A DNA stretch of 64,000 nt from Sinonovacula constricta (taxonomy: Eukaryota > Mollusca > Bivalvia > Cardiida > Solecurtidae). The stretch is from contig CM017573.1 of the NCBI GenBank assembly GCA_007844125.1, positions 4,484,230 through 4,548,229 of the forward strand, given 5' to 3'. This document shows, piece after piece, positions 1 to 12,236 of this stretch (the stretch's first letter is position 1; each line of letters begins with the position of its first letter). Below the pieces are notes generated by a model. The model searched no databases. It saw only the letters and a program-made list of their open reading frames with translations, and was not told the origin of the DNA. Both the position numbers and the translations under genes were made by a program.

Positions 1-495
1 GTTCCGTATAAAGGCATATATTAATCTCGCCCTTTTTATCAAGAATGCATCCTTAGTAAGAAGGAACATAAGCGTTAATAAGACATAAAGTTCATTCTCT
101 AGTGTTATTTCTTTTATGTCTTTTATAATGCAACTATCACACAAAAAGCTTAATAAATTGTCATTTTTATTTCTTCTCTTCCATATTAATAACTAAACCT
201 GATACTATATTTGTATATTGTATTTATAATACGATGATGTACATGAGCACAAATCTGAATAAAAATATGTTCTGTTCTGTTCTGTAAGATATATATATTA
301 CATTTCTCGAAATACATTTACATAATTTTATCGCATTTGTTAAAAGCTTAATCATTTAAAATGAAGCAAACTTCGTATTTCACAATAGAAAATAGGTGAG
401 TTTAAGAAGTGCTTAAATTTCCATCGTACCGAGGAATACAGAAACTATTAAATGTGAAAGCCACCTTATAGCTAGCGATAAACTTGCCAGACATA
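1..495. other. AT-rich flank without a visible gene
   Basis: Low-complexity AT-rich DNA with a short pentamer tract at 269-286. No conserved coding segment was seen on either strand. Confidence 0.6.
269..286 (+). repeat. TTCTG pentamer tract, possible LINE 3' tail
   Basis: Three TTCTG units. The complementary pentamer (AACAG) recurs at 32778-32790 before GTTTATTC. Such short pentamer tails end some invertebrate LINEs, so both may mark truncated insertions. Confidence 0.3.
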
Positions 496-702
496 TATAT
501 TAGAGACCTAATTCAAAACGGGAATATAGTAGTTTTTTTATCTTGTAGTGTAGTATGTTTCTAGGCGATAGATTAAGATATGTAAACTTGTCATTTTTTT
601 ATTTATTTATTTGGGGTTTTACGGCAGACAAGTATATTAGAGACCTAATTCAAAACGGGAATATAGTAGTTTTTTATCGTGTGGTGTAGTATGTGTTACC
701 TA
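496..702. repeat. local direct duplication (about 70 bp, two copies)
   Basis: The segment starting TATATTAGAGACCTAATTC at 496 recurs at 633 with about 45 identical bases, then diverges. Between the copies is ATTTATTTATTTGGGGTTTT, which looks like the reversed end of the repeat tail seen at 31193-31268. Confidence 0.6.
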
Positions 703-1469
703 TGAGACAGATTAAGACTTAAATCAAAAAGTTAAAAAAAAGTACGGTAGATTTAATGATTTCTTAATATAATTTGTCTCCTACTTCTGATATTACGAGA
801 AATTAAGGCGTTTTTTTTTTCATAATTATAACTATTTATTTTTATAACTCAATATTTGAAAATTATTTTATCCTAAACATATCTGATTAAACTGTTAGCA
901 AAATTATTCATTAAATGTGTATCAGTGATGTTATTTTTATCGGTCATGTTTTGGGCAAACAGTGGTCAAAATACCATGTGTACACTTATTGCAAATATAG
1001 GCATACAACGATGATTTATAGATACTATGATAAATTGATAAATGGCGAGTGGCATAGCTTTATAAATAGTACAATCGGCTTGTAGGAGAGGTACAATCGG
1101 AACACCTCGGATAATTCACGAATCATCTCATGACCATGAAATGTTTGTATTTTAATAACATGGCAATACCAATTGGTCAAAACACACTGCACAATTCTAT
1201 TAGTGTCTATCATTTGCACCATTGTTTATTTATGCCGGTAGATCATTAATAATTGTCCAAGATTACATGTATTTTTCATCTCTGATTTGTATTTATCTTA
1301 AAGGGACGAATTCATAATTAAATCGGACACTGTTTATACTGGCATCCATGTTATAATTAGTCCAAGCTTATGAAAATCCTTGCTATGGGAACATGCATCC
1401 CTATTTAAAGTTTATGATGGGATATTTTTCATTTTCACCGTTTGTGAGAAAAAGCTATTCACGAAGTTT
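703..1469. other. AT-rich stretch, nothing recognised
   Basis: No repeat structure or conserved reading frame seen. Confidence 0.5.
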
Positions 1470-1479
1470 GAAGTTGGAG

Positions 1480-1640
1480 GGCCCCACAAACCAGGATTAA
1501 GCACACCCGGTCGGTCCTTATGCCGATTGACCTTACCAATGCGGTTACTGTTGAGTTTTCTCTTTGTGTGCAATGTCTCGTGTGATTTTGTCACCTTTAC
1601 ATGTTCTCTCTATGCCTTTTTCAATTAGGTGATTCAAATG
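1480..1640 (+). repeat. dispersed repeat copy (related to 3600-3655)
   Basis: The stretch around TACCAATGCGGTTACTG and the following TCTTTGTGTGCAATGTC matches 3600-3655 with scattered substitutions. GC content is higher than its surroundings. Family unknown. Confidence 0.4.
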
Positions 1641-1971
1641 TAAATATATGTGGTAATTCTCATAGGATCTTTTCTTATTATCCTGGAGCTCAGGCTATTC
1701 ATTCACTATTTTTCATAAAGGAAATAGATACCCAAGATTTAATTGCTTCAATACAAACATCCTGACAGAGATAAAGCAATATAACGTTACTCATATGAGT
1801 ATTTTAACATATATAACGATTTGAAAAGGCACAGAATATGGAATTCTGATGTGAGACAGTTGTTCAAGATACAACAAAACTGAGACGAGACACAGTAAAA
1901 ATAGAGCAAACTCAACAGTTGCCGCTATAAAGTCAAGCCGAAAGTTAAATATTATTATCTTTCTTCTGGAA

Positions 1972-1992
1972 GGGGTGTGTGGGGTGGGTGGG
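1972..1992 (+). other. G-quadruplex-capable tract
   Basis: Four G-runs (GGGG, GGGG, GGG, GGG) separated by 1-5 nt. It fits the usual quadruplex pattern on the plus strand. No gene is adjacent. Confidence 0.5.
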
Positions 1993-3088
1993 TGATTGTG
2001 GTGATCTTGTATGATAACATGTATTCATGAAGAGAGATCAAAACACAAGGTAAATGTATTTTAATCCATGTAATGAAGACACAAATGACATGTTCATGTG
2101 GGCAAGTAACTGTATTTGCAGTTGTTGTTAAAAATACATATTTCAATCCGCCATTATCTGCGATTAAATTGTATTATTTTTTTTACGTTTAAGAAGTCCT
2201 GTCATAGTATTAGTATTGTCATAGGCTTCGATACTGAGCAATCAGTTTATATTTTATGAAATAATAATTTTATCACTTTGTTCTTATGACTAATTAAACG
2301 GAATAGTTCTTGTAGATTTCTTTGACGAGGGGCCTGAATGTAATGTTTTAGAATTTACAGAATGGACTGCGTTGCTCACGTGACTTGGCACTTTCAGGTT
2401 TACTTAATTTAAAGCAGTCTGTATTTGTCTTGTTTAAACAAATGTAAGATGATCGGTAATTAAAATACAGACAGTGTCACTTTCCCCTTTTTATTACACG
2501 CAAACACCAATAAAACATTTAATCCGTAGCGGAATGTATTTCCATGACATAATGCTTACCGAGAGATGCTTGCAAAGGTGACGTCGGCTCTTTCCTAAAA
2601 TTCGATGGTTTCCTTCGTGTTTTTTATTTTCACATTTTAACGCTGACATATGACGTAACTGCATTTTATTATATGACATCATTACACTGCCCTTAATATG
2701 CGTCAGTCCCTTGGACCGTTTTATTCTTTATTTTCGAAATGAAAGAAATGTTTTAGTAATCTCCTTTGTGAGACGGTATTATATATACTTTATATAAGCA
2801 ATATAATACATTTTATTTCTAATTTGCTTATTTTTAAAGAAAGGCGCCCAACCTTTTTAATAAATTCTTATCTCAATAAATAAGATTCCATGTTGTGCAC
2901 ATGCTTCAATCTAAGTGTTTTTTCAAAAGTTTAAAAAGTGGAAAAATCTTAAGTTTTAAGCAGTAACCATATATCAAATAAAAGGGAGATAAGAATGCAG
3001 TGTTTGTAATAAATCGAGTAAAGTCCCTTTACCTACGAAAAGACGGATAGTTTCCATGTGATGTCATAAGACTGATAAGATAGTTTAA
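1993..3088. other. AT-rich stretch, nothing recognised
   Basis: No open frame with recognisable content and no tandem structure. Confidence 0.5.
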
Positions 3089-3522
3089 GGCAGCCATCTT
3101 TGAAGGCAGAAGCTAATGCAGGCGAAATCTGGAAATATGTGCTGTATTAAACTCACTTTGTTGTTATTTTGAGTCTATTTTACTGAATTTTATATCAAAT
3201 TTAACAGCTTTTACGAAGTATTTTAGATATCAAAACTATATTTTGATAGTTTAAAAGGTTAAAGAAATACAACAAAAAAGTTACACTGTTCATTTTGTTT
3301 AAGGGCGAGCCAATCATTTTATTTATTTCTGTGTATTAATTCTTTGTGCATTTATCCATTCAAAAATATTGCATTCTAAAAATATGAACTTCAAGAGCTT
3401 TCCAATGGTGTATAGATTTTAATTTTTTGGACCACAAATGAAGAAATCACAAGACAATAAAAGTTACGCTTCTATACAATTCATCTGAAAATTACTTGAA
3501 GTTGCCATCAAAGATGGCTGCC
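3089..3522. mobile_element. MITE-like element with 20-bp inverted termini
   Basis: GGCAGCCATCTTTGAAGGCA at 3089-3108 is matched, inverted, by 3503-3522 with one mismatch. The 434-bp interior is AT-rich and non-coding. No convincing target-site duplication was found, so this may be a chance inverted repeat of a common motif. Confidence 0.4.
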
Positions 3523-4347
3523 AAGAAAAGGAATCTTCACTGATGTGGAAATTATCTAGATTGTCTCGTAAGCGGTCCATTCCAATTGTTCATTGTTACA
3601 GTTTGTACCAATGCAGTAACTGTCGGATTGCCTCTTTATGTGTAATGTCCAGTTCCTAAAATTTAACTGTTATACAATCTACGTGTTCTTGCAACAATAT
3701 GCAATAAGAGTTTCTTTAACCAGATATTAAGATACAGTCATGACTTCTAAGCATGAAGTGTTTGAATGGATGTGTTTGTTCAGATAAGATTCAATTTTAT
3801 AAAATGTTTACAGCTGTCTGATAATGATATACATTGATATGAGTAAATTTCATAAGTCTCATATTTTCTTATCATCCTTTGAAAAAATAATTAAATGAGA
3901 AATCAATTATCTAACTATGTATATCTGACATAATTAATACAAATAAGTTTTATGCTGTTGAATGATGGTTTTAAGCAACCTATAATAAAACTGACATCAT
4001 TATATATATATTTTAAGGAATAAAAATGGCAGCTATAGCACGACAAAGAGGTAAGAAGTGTGGGCTGACAAGCCCAAACCCACTAACATTTTCATATATT
4101 TAGAAGGTTTAGAACAGTATCTTCCTATTGATTTGTCAATTATTGATATTAATGTATGAATGCAAAAATAACATGTCATTTCTACCATTTAGAACATACA
4201 AGTCAAAGTTAAGCAAACATTTGGCTAGCTGCACGTGAAACAGTTGGGCTTATTAGCCTGAACTAACTTAGGCAGTTCAAAGTTGCAGTAAATATATTCT
4301 GTTTCACCAAAAAAAAAATATTTTATATTATCTGCTGGTATTAAATC
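3523..4347. other. AT-rich stretch with a small repeat copy
   Basis: Includes 3600-3655, a diverged copy of the repeat at 1480-1640. Nothing else recognised. Confidence 0.5.
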
Positions 4348-4724
4348 TTATGCTACGGTCACATTACCAGCTGCCACCTCGCGATTAGTATGACATCGGG
4401 AAAGTTTTGGATTGGACTGCCGCCGTCCGAAAATGTGCGAATCGGGAAATTGGTCATGAATGTAAAGGTCGACATGTAAATGCCCGACGACAGCGCGGCG
4501 ACATTTAGTTTTCAAGGTTCCGGTAGGCCCTGACGTCATAAGAAAATCGGGCGGTGACAGTGCTACCACCGCCCGGCGGCAGCCAATGCGTGGACTGCCG
4601 CCGGGCTGTGGCAGTCCGATGGCAGCCCAAAACTGACTGCTGCCGCGCGGGGGCAGCCAGCTTCAACTGCCGCCGCGCTGCCCCCGGCCAGTGGCAGCGC
4701 GATGGTAGCTCATTTTTAAGGGTG

Positions 4725-4732
4725 TATATATA
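4725..4732 (+). promoter_or_regulatory. TATA box of the MADF gene
   Basis: TATATATA about 50 bp upstream of the ATG at 4781, just inside the GC-rich subterminal zone. The same octamer precedes the transposase start on the other strand. Confidence 0.6.
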
Positions 4733-4780
4733 CCTGGCGAGTTTCATGCATAGTCAATCATTTATAATCAATCAAGCGTG

Positions 4781-5173
4781 ATGGCGCCGAAGAAAGTGTT
4801 AAATAGCAAGGCACCCGCGAAGAAGGCCAGGGTAGTGCGAGAGAGGGAGCCTAATCCAGAGCCCAGTCCAGGCCCAAGTAGTCCTGAATCGGAAGACAGG
4901 CAGTCAGAGGTGGCAGAGGACACAGATGTTGAGCGTACCCAGCAAGTAGAGGCGGCAGACATTTACGAAAAGCTATGCACCTTCTTTGAAGACAGGCCCT
5001 ACTTTTATGACATTAGTATGATTACAGACGAGGCGTACAAGAATAAGACCAAGAGAAAAATTAAGCTCAAGGAGTTCGCTGCTGTTTTGGGCAAGGAGTG
5101 GACTGCCGAGAGAGTGTGGCGGAGGTTCGTTTCCCTTCGTACTGACTATATGGCAAGCTCCGGTAAAAGATAA
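4781..5173 (+). CDS. Harbinger accessory protein with MADF (Myb/SANT-like) domain
   Basis: 130 residues from ATG 4781. A basic N-terminus (MAPKKVLNSKAPAKKARVV) could serve as nuclear localisation signal, followed by a Pro/Glu/Ser-rich linker. A MADF-like region runs from about residue 46 (AADIYEKLCTFFEDRP) to VWRRFVSLRTDYM. In PIF/Harbinger elements a Myb/MADF-like protein partners the transposase in DNA binding and nuclear import. The frame ends shortly after the domain, at the internal deletion, so the C-terminus is probably truncated. The frame is otherwise intact. Confidence 0.75.
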   Translation: MAPKKVLNSKAPAKKARVVREREPNPEPSPGPSSPESEDRQSEVAEDTDVERTQQVEAADIYEKLCTFFEDRPYFYDISMITDEAYKNKTKRKIKLKEFAAVLGKEWTAERVWRRFVSLRTDYMASSGKR

Positions 5174-5733
5174 AAGTTCCATCTGGTTGAGAACTTCCTG
5201 GCAACATCCTCCCATTCTTTCTCTGACGAGGGGGTTGCAAACTGCTCATCACGGTATTCGTTGAGAATGGGATCACAGACCTCGGGCACGAAAAGGGAAA
5301 TTGTGTTGTGTCTCACTCGAAAGTCATACTCTAGTGCCCAGGTACGATATACCAGTCGCCAAAAAACGTAAGGTGATGGCAAGCTTCAGGCCGGGGCTCA
5401 ATGATTCGCGGGGCGCAACACGCTTTGTGATACGGTGCTGGACTCTGTCTAGTATCTGCATGAACACGTCGGCCTCCATCCTCAGGAACCCTTTTAAACC
5501 ACCTCGATCCTGAGTTCGTTCATTAGCGTCTCGTACTGGCCCAGGAAAGCTCTTCGCTGCAGCCACGGCTTGACCTAACAAGTTCTTTTTAGCCGTCTTT
5601 GTTGTGCACGCCGCTGCTCTTCCAAAAGAAGAGCAGCAACCACGAAGTTCTGCCGTCTTTGTAGTCGATCCAGCCTCCAACGGAGTTCCGCAATGCGCAG
5701 GTCTTGGAGTCGCTGTGGTGGTATCAGTGCCAT
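5173..5733 (-). pseudogene. Harbinger transposase remnant, frameshifted, catalytic core deleted
   Basis: Reading down from ATG 5733, frames carry PWLQRRAFLGQYETLMNELR, then KGFLRMEADVF and RITKRVAPRESLSPGLKLA, then FRVRHNTISLFVPEVC and FSTRWNF. This is the N-terminal order of Harbinger transposases. The pieces lie in different frames with at least one stop, so it is not translatable. Homology stops at RWNF, just before the expected first catalytic Asp. The DDE core is gone. Confidence 0.85.
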
Positions 5734-5766
5734 GGTAACGAATGTTGCTGGACTTCACCACATCCC

Positions 5767-5774
5767 TATATATA
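5767..5774 (-). promoter_or_regulatory. TATA box of the transposase remnant
   Basis: The palindromic octamer TATATATA lies about 35 bp upstream of the transposase ATG at 5733. Confidence 0.55.
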
Positions 5775-6308
5775 CATGGTGCACGGCGGCAGCCGCTACC
5801 CGGCGATAGCGACACGGTAGCCGTCGGATAGCAGTCCAATATGAACAGCCGCCGGCATGCCACCGCGCAGCCACTGCCAAGCCACCGCGCGATTTTACTA
5901 AATCGCGCGGCAACAGCCCGACGGCGACGCCACAATAGGGCGGTGGCTGGGCGGTGGCAGTTAGGAATCGCCCGATCGCCGCGCAGTCTAGGGGGCGGTC
6001 CAGAATCCTGGACGAGGCCATAATCGCGCTGCCTCCCACCAGTTGCTGCACGGTCGCGGCGCTGCCGCCGCGCCACTCTGAAATGTCGCCGTCCTGCCAC
6101 CGCGCAATTTCGAATTTGGGAGGGAAATCGCGCGGCAACAATTGAATTTTAACTTTTAGTTATAATCTCGACAGCCACTGCGCGACGTGTAAAAAGAGGA
6201 CTGCCGCCGTGCGGCGTCGACAGCGGCCGCGCTGCCACCGAATTTCACGAAAAACTCGCCGTCAAGTCGCCGCGCAGCGGCATTTCTGGTAATGTGACCA
6301 TAGCATTA

Positions 6309-7406
6309 ACCAGTTATTTTTTAATTAACCCCACCCCCACCCCCATTTTCATTATATGCTTTATATAACATCTATATTATTTCTGTATGATTAGTATACT
6401 AGTATTTATTGTCATAATTGTAATTAGTTGATCTTCAGGTTAAATGTAACAAAAATAGGTAATTTAATTATTTCAGTACACTGCTTATCTATTTAAGCTA
6501 AAAAACAAACAGAATTAACACAGTCATCAAAATGACCAAATATTCTAGATTATATTTTTTTTCTAAAAATGCTTAAACTCAAATTTTCTAATATGGCAGC
6601 ACTCATGAACGTTGCAAATATGCAAAGAGAGCAATTGGTTTAACTTTTGAAAAAGGCACTTTGCTGAAAATTTGAGTGTGAACTTTTTTCGAAAAAAAAA
6701 ATATAATTAATACAATTCCATATAGAACAACTAACCACATTGTATTCTAGTTTATCTCACTAGTACCTTTACTTCTTCTCTTTTCCCAATAGAAATGTCA
6801 CTTCGGTCGTACATTATCAAAATGCATAATCTCTTTCATAAAACTGTCAAATTCTCAACGTAAATCAGACCATGTGGTATTAAGTGATATAATGTCAAAG
6901 TCCGCCAGGAATTTAAACTTTAATTTTTCCTCCATTTCCTTATAAAAATATGGGCGAGAAGACTTTGAGTTGTAATATGATATTATAAACAAAAATACAT
7001 GCAAATAACTTAAACTTTTTTTATTAAAGGAAGACAAAATAACACATCTTATGAAACATACAGAAATAAACAGCTGAAAACTATACAAGAAAAAGTAAAA
7101 ACAGATCCCAGGTCATGCACAAACATAATGAATAAATTAGACTATGCAAGCAAGTGCGTAATTTCTGTGTACACTAGTCTAAAGTATTATACTAAGTTGT
7201 CCTAAAAGTAACAGCGATACATAGCATGCATTATTGTTACAAATAAAGACTTATATTGAGGTCAATATATGATTTTAAGAACATGTTGGTCAAGTAATTA
7301 TCAGGTGATATATATCATATTGTCAATATTCACTAGTCCGGAAATATACATTAAAAATTTACATTCAGTTTTAATATTCGTTCACCTGCATTGCAGAGTG
7401 TGCTCA
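6309..7406. other. AT-rich stretch, nothing recognised
   Basis: No tandem structure and no conserved reading frame. Confidence 0.5.
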
Positions 7407-7868
7407 AACAATGTGATATTCAGCTACGATTGGTCATGTGATTACTGAAGCTGTCAGGATGGGTACACAGCTCAATGTGATATTCAGCTACGATTGGTCA
7501 TGTGATTACTAAAGCTGTCAGGATGGGTACACAGCTCAATGTGATATTCAGCTACGATTGGTCATGTGATTACTGAAGCTGTCAGGATGGGTACACAGCT
7601 CAATGTGATATTCAGTTACGATTGGTCATGTGATTACTGAAGCTGTCAGGATGGGTACACAGCTAAAACAATGTGATATTCAGCTATGATTGGTCATGTG
7701 ATTACTGAAGCTGTCAGGATGGGTACCCAGCTAAAACAATGTGATATTCAGCTATGATTGGTCATGTGATTACTGAAGCTGTCAGGATGGGTACACAGCT
7801 CAAACAATGTGATATTCAGCTACGATTGGTCATGTGATTACTGAAGCTGTCAGGATGGGTACACAGGA
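7407..7868. repeat. minisatellite, 64-69 bp unit, 7 copies
   Basis: Units start with CAATGTGATATTCAGCTACG and end TGGGTACACAGCT. Length varies by an extra AAAC or AAAA at the unit border. Copies are 95% or more alike. Confidence 0.9.
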
Positions 7869-9395
7869 GCACATGGATGCCACAGCACAGAACTGTGTAT
7901 ATTGATGTTAATGAATTTTAAGCCGAGTTTGTAGAAAGCTTACTAAATGACAAGATTTTAAAGCTTTTATGCTCTAAAATCTTTCCATATAAATAATAAC
8001 AATATGTAAAAAAATAGTTATAAAATGCAACAATATTTAATATATGATGCTTTAACTTTTTGATTATTTGATTAACTTGATGTTTTAGACAGTCAGTCAT
8101 ATGTAAAACAAGAAGAAAGTATACTTTGTTCTACTTTGTATACATTCTATTATGAACATATATATCAATTCATCTGGAACACGGTGACAGTTTACATGTC
8201 TCGGCCAATAATGATTATTTTCGGTGTAGATCCTATCCTTTATACCCGTCTGAGTGCACTACATTTTTATAACATTGACCAATGCACTTTCTTACTCTGG
8301 ATGATAAATTTGATTAACATCAAAACAACAATGTGATTACCTTCATTAAATACATCACTAAACTCTCCCCTCACAAATGATGTTGTCACTCTGAGAAAAT
8401 ACTGTTGCTTTTGGAAGGGATATGTACAGAACAAATACTCATCCTACCTTTAGATTAAGTATTGCAAATACAACGGTAATAATTTTTGCAGTGTTATTTT
8501 CTTTAAACATGATGTTGGTTTTCTTAAAAGATAATAAAGTGACTGTAAAACAATATTTTGCCATTTGGTACAACTCCTGTTGTTTTGCAGAGTGTGTCTC
8601 ATAATGCTTGATAAGGTAAATATTTTTTTTCCAGAGATTATATCACTTGAATACTGTAATAAAATGTTAAATATAAACAAATAATGGTAAATAAACATTT
8701 TGACAACAAAATTTGTCCCCATATTTAAGTTACTAAAACCCACCTCTTTAAGGTAAAATGCATTTTTTTTTTCAAAAATAGAACAAAAAATACACACACA
8801 AAAAATAAAAATAAAATACATAAATATATGAGCTTTTGACAACATTGTGTCTCACACAGCATAAGATATCAATGCAATGTTTAACATTGTGTTAATATAA
8901 ATACAAACATGCCATAAATTTCCAAACATAATTGTGCAAACAAACCCAGAAATCAAATATTGTAATGCTATGCTATGTCTACCATTAGTCATTTCATGTT
9001 CTCCTTAATAAACATCAGCTGATCATGTTCAAGTGGAATTAATATTCCAGAAAGGAATCATGCAAAGCAATTACTGAAACCTGGGCAGATTTGTTGACAA
9101 CATTTGCACTACCATAAAAGGGCATCTATCCGTTACATCAAAGTGAACAAAGGCAACCTAAACCAAAACCCATTTAATGACAAACACATGCTTATAAATA
9201 TCACATATGTTCAAGTAATTTTTATTATGCTTAAACAGTTCAAGTATACTTTGAGGAAGTTTTGGCTAGACTTGCTAAAAGATAAATAGGTTGCACAACT
9301 TAATGCATATTTCTGCATTAACATAGTATTAAAAGTGTCAATCTGTTATGAAATGTCACAGTAAAAGTTTAATTTTTGTTTTTGACATACATTAC
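7869..9395. other. AT-rich stretch, nothing recognised
   Basis: No recognisable coding segment or repeat on either strand. Confidence 0.5.
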
Positions 9396-9605
9396 AGCGA
9401 CCAATTATGATAACTATAGCGATATCCAGCTATTTTGGTGGAGTACAATACAAATGTCTACATAGCAGTTCAGTTGGAAGACCTTCCTATGTTAAGTCCT
9501 TTGCCCCGGACTGGACTCAAATCCATGCAGTGGGAGGCTAAACAGTCAACGGAGTTACAAGTCATTGAAACTACCGACACGACACGGGCGCCCCCTATCA
9601 CACTA
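9396..9605 (+). mobile_element. SINE-like repeat, family C
   Basis: Shares GCGACCAATTATGATAACTA, ATCCAGCTATTTTGGTGGAG, then AGACCTTCC and CTGGACTCAAATCC, with copies near 18.7, 26.9, 35.6, 51.8, 57.3 and 62.2 kb. The TTGAACCCA-like block resembles a tRNA box B, suggesting a tRNA-related SINE. Ends are not sharply defined. Confidence 0.6.
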
Positions 9606-9863
9606 AATAATCTTTTATCTTAATGAAATGTTTTTTAAAAAGATTTTCTTTTCAAACTTTCATATGTTTAAACAAGTCACATAACCTTGAAAAAAAACCT
9701 AAAGGCATCCTTTTAATCAGAATCTTTATTTTGAAACATAAGCCATACCTGGCCATTATTACTGGCCATTTGAACATATTTCTGCTCTCATATGAATTTT
9801 TGGTTCAAATTCAGAGAACAACATATTGATGGTCATTATAGTCCAACTACTTTTGATGAAGAA

Positions 9864-10147
9864 TGTTTATTGTTTATTGGGTTTACCATACCTACCAACA
9901 GAATTTCAATTATCTGGAGAAGGTGTCCACTTGAAGCAGATATAGTGCTGCCTTCACTGTGTATAGCATGCCCTGAACACCTGGCATGTTACCACACCCT
10001 GTCACATTATCCTGACACTGGGCTAATCAGTCGTGGAACTACCAATATATTTGCTTGGGCTATAAAACCACCATATGTAACGACTTTGGTATGTTGTGGC
10101 CCAGGTATTGAACACGGGGTCTCCTGAGCCTGGAGCTATGAGGTCCG
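9864..10147 (-). mobile_element. tRNA-derived SINE, family A, worn copy
   Basis: Read on the minus strand it matches the copies at 49109-49762: tRNA-like head, core including TGTCAGGATAATGTGAC, tail ending in AATAAACAATAAACA. The head has lost part of box A. Flanks TTTTGATGAAG and TTTTAATTGAAG may be a decayed target duplication. Confidence 0.75.
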
Positions 10148-12236
10148 GTTTTAATTGAAGGCCCATACAAATACCAATAATTACTGACGTACTGCTGACA
10201 AACTGGAAGGCCTACCATATTTGATATCCACAATGTCTGGAACTTGAACCCAGGCAATGATGGACTGAGTAGTCAGAAGGGTCACAAATAAGAAACTCAT
10301 TTATGATGGCCCCCCAGGTGTTCATCTTGGTATAATCTAGATGGCAAGATTGAAGACTTGCTATCTTCAAGGGGAATTCCTTGTACTCTTTCAAAAGGAG
10401 TATTGCTCAACTTCTAAAAGGTAATGGCTATATTATTCAACGGCTACTGCGTAGTAGGTTAGAATATAAGTAATTCCCTTACAGGTTATATTGTAATTTA
10501 CTCTATGTGCAGTGGAAGTAAAACAACAGCACATTTTAATATTGATTTATAAAAAAATCCCAATTTCAAACATTGCAATTATTTCTGGCTAGAAACAAAT
10601 ATATTTATGACACTAAAATATCTGTCCTGAAACTAGGTGACATTATTATGTGAAATTTGTCATCAATAAACATAAATTGACAAGGTCCTTGTAGAAAGAA
10701 AATAAAAACAAAAAGCAGATTCAACAAATTTAATGAAGGATAAGTTATGTCCTATCACTATCAAAGATATGTTTCCTCTCATTTTCAAGAACATCTGCAG
10801 CAGTCTTTATTCTCTTCCAGCTGCTAACACTTTGCTAAACAGAGTTATATAAAGGAAGATTATAATCAAAACAGTTGTAATCATGTGACAATAATAAACT
10901 GTTTGTGAATGGAACAAACCAATATATTACAAAAACATGATCAACTTGACATTTGATTATACAACAATCACAATTTCACACAAGATTAAAATGCAAATAA
11001 AACACAAGTTTAATGCTACAGGTGCTGATTGAATCCTAAAGACATTAAATTTGTTGTATAAGTTGTGTCAGATCTCTAGACTTATCTTAATGCAAAACCA
11101 CATGTTTCTGAAACTATTCACATGAGATGAATTTTAATCCTATGGATTCTGTTCATATTGAAGGTACTATAAAGCAAATGTAATAATCTACATTAGTATT
11201 ATATTGCCCAAGGGAAAAATAATATGCTGAATTTACACAGAATTACAATAATTTAAGAAAGCATTTTAATAATAATAATGTATTTTTGCATCTGATGCAC
11301 ACAAGTTACATGTTTAATTATAAGGCAGCCAAAATGGATCACCCTACATCTGGTTACAAGATAACAAGATATTTGGTGCAGTTTTAGTCCTGCACACAAA
11401 TATTAAACCAGTAACATAAAATATCCATAAAATCTACAATTCTAAAACAAAATACTGACCTGTGTTTATAATAACATATAATAAACCACTATCTGCAATC
11501 CTTGAACTTACTTGAATAACGTGACTGCAACAAATAAATTAAAAACAACCCAAGCCATTTTTTTTATTGATCAACAAAATGGAATTGATTATTCTATACT
11601 GATTGAACAGATATGTGAAGAAATCAGTTCCATAATAAGCCTATATGTAAAACATCCTCAGAATTGTATGGAAACTTATTTTAATATCAACATCTAAAAG
11701 TTCTATTAACACTATTTAATATAAATAAATAACACACAAGAGGAAGACATAAAAGCAATGGTTTAAAGATGTGTGAAATGCTTAAAACAAAGACTGACAA
11801 ATGATGTGAAAATTTAAATATTTCTAAACACTTTATGAAGATATGTGCAACATTAAACAGTAAAATATGCAGACTCATTTATGATAAATGCACTTTATTA
11901 CATGTTGATATCAATATGCAAACAAAGTCAGTCAACTGGCTATATGAATGTTGTTATCTTAGTTAGAGTTGTATTTTGGAAAAAAAACATGATATTACAA
12001 GCTCTTGTACAAGGAAGAATGATGTCTGTGCCAAATACTACTCAAGCTATGATAACAGATGTATCTGCCAGCCAGATGGTTCTGTGTTTATTATATGCCA
12101 CTTAATATAAAAAATCAAAGAGAATCATGTTTTAAGAATGATTTCATAATATTTAACCTTAAGTGTCAACATACAGAAACTATTTTATGTACTAAAAACA
12201 CATTTCCACTCAACTCAGATTTGTGTTTTTAAGAAG
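10148..12236. other. AT-rich stretch without a visible gene
   Basis: A short piece near 10235-10275 (GGAACTTGAACCCAGG) may be a fragment of family C. Otherwise nothing recognised. Confidence 0.5.

Larger units (their letters stand above)
4351..6305. mobile_element. PIF/Harbinger DNA transposon, internally deleted
   Basis: Termini TGCTACGGTCACATTACCAG (4351-4370) and its inverted copy at 6286-6305 differ by one base. Both flanks are TTA (4348-4350 and 6306-6308), the 3-bp target duplication typical of PIF/Harbinger. Inside are a MADF-domain ORF on the plus strand and a broken transposase on the minus strand, converging on a deletion near 5165-5175. The ends are full of GC-rich subterminal repeats (CTGCCGCCG and GCCGCGCGG variants) that stand out from the AT-rich surroundings. 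Confidence 0.9.

Noticed and set aside
8590..8625. Possible small exon with AG and GT borders
   Set aside because: The enclosed codons match nothing, and such borders occur by chance in T-rich sequence.
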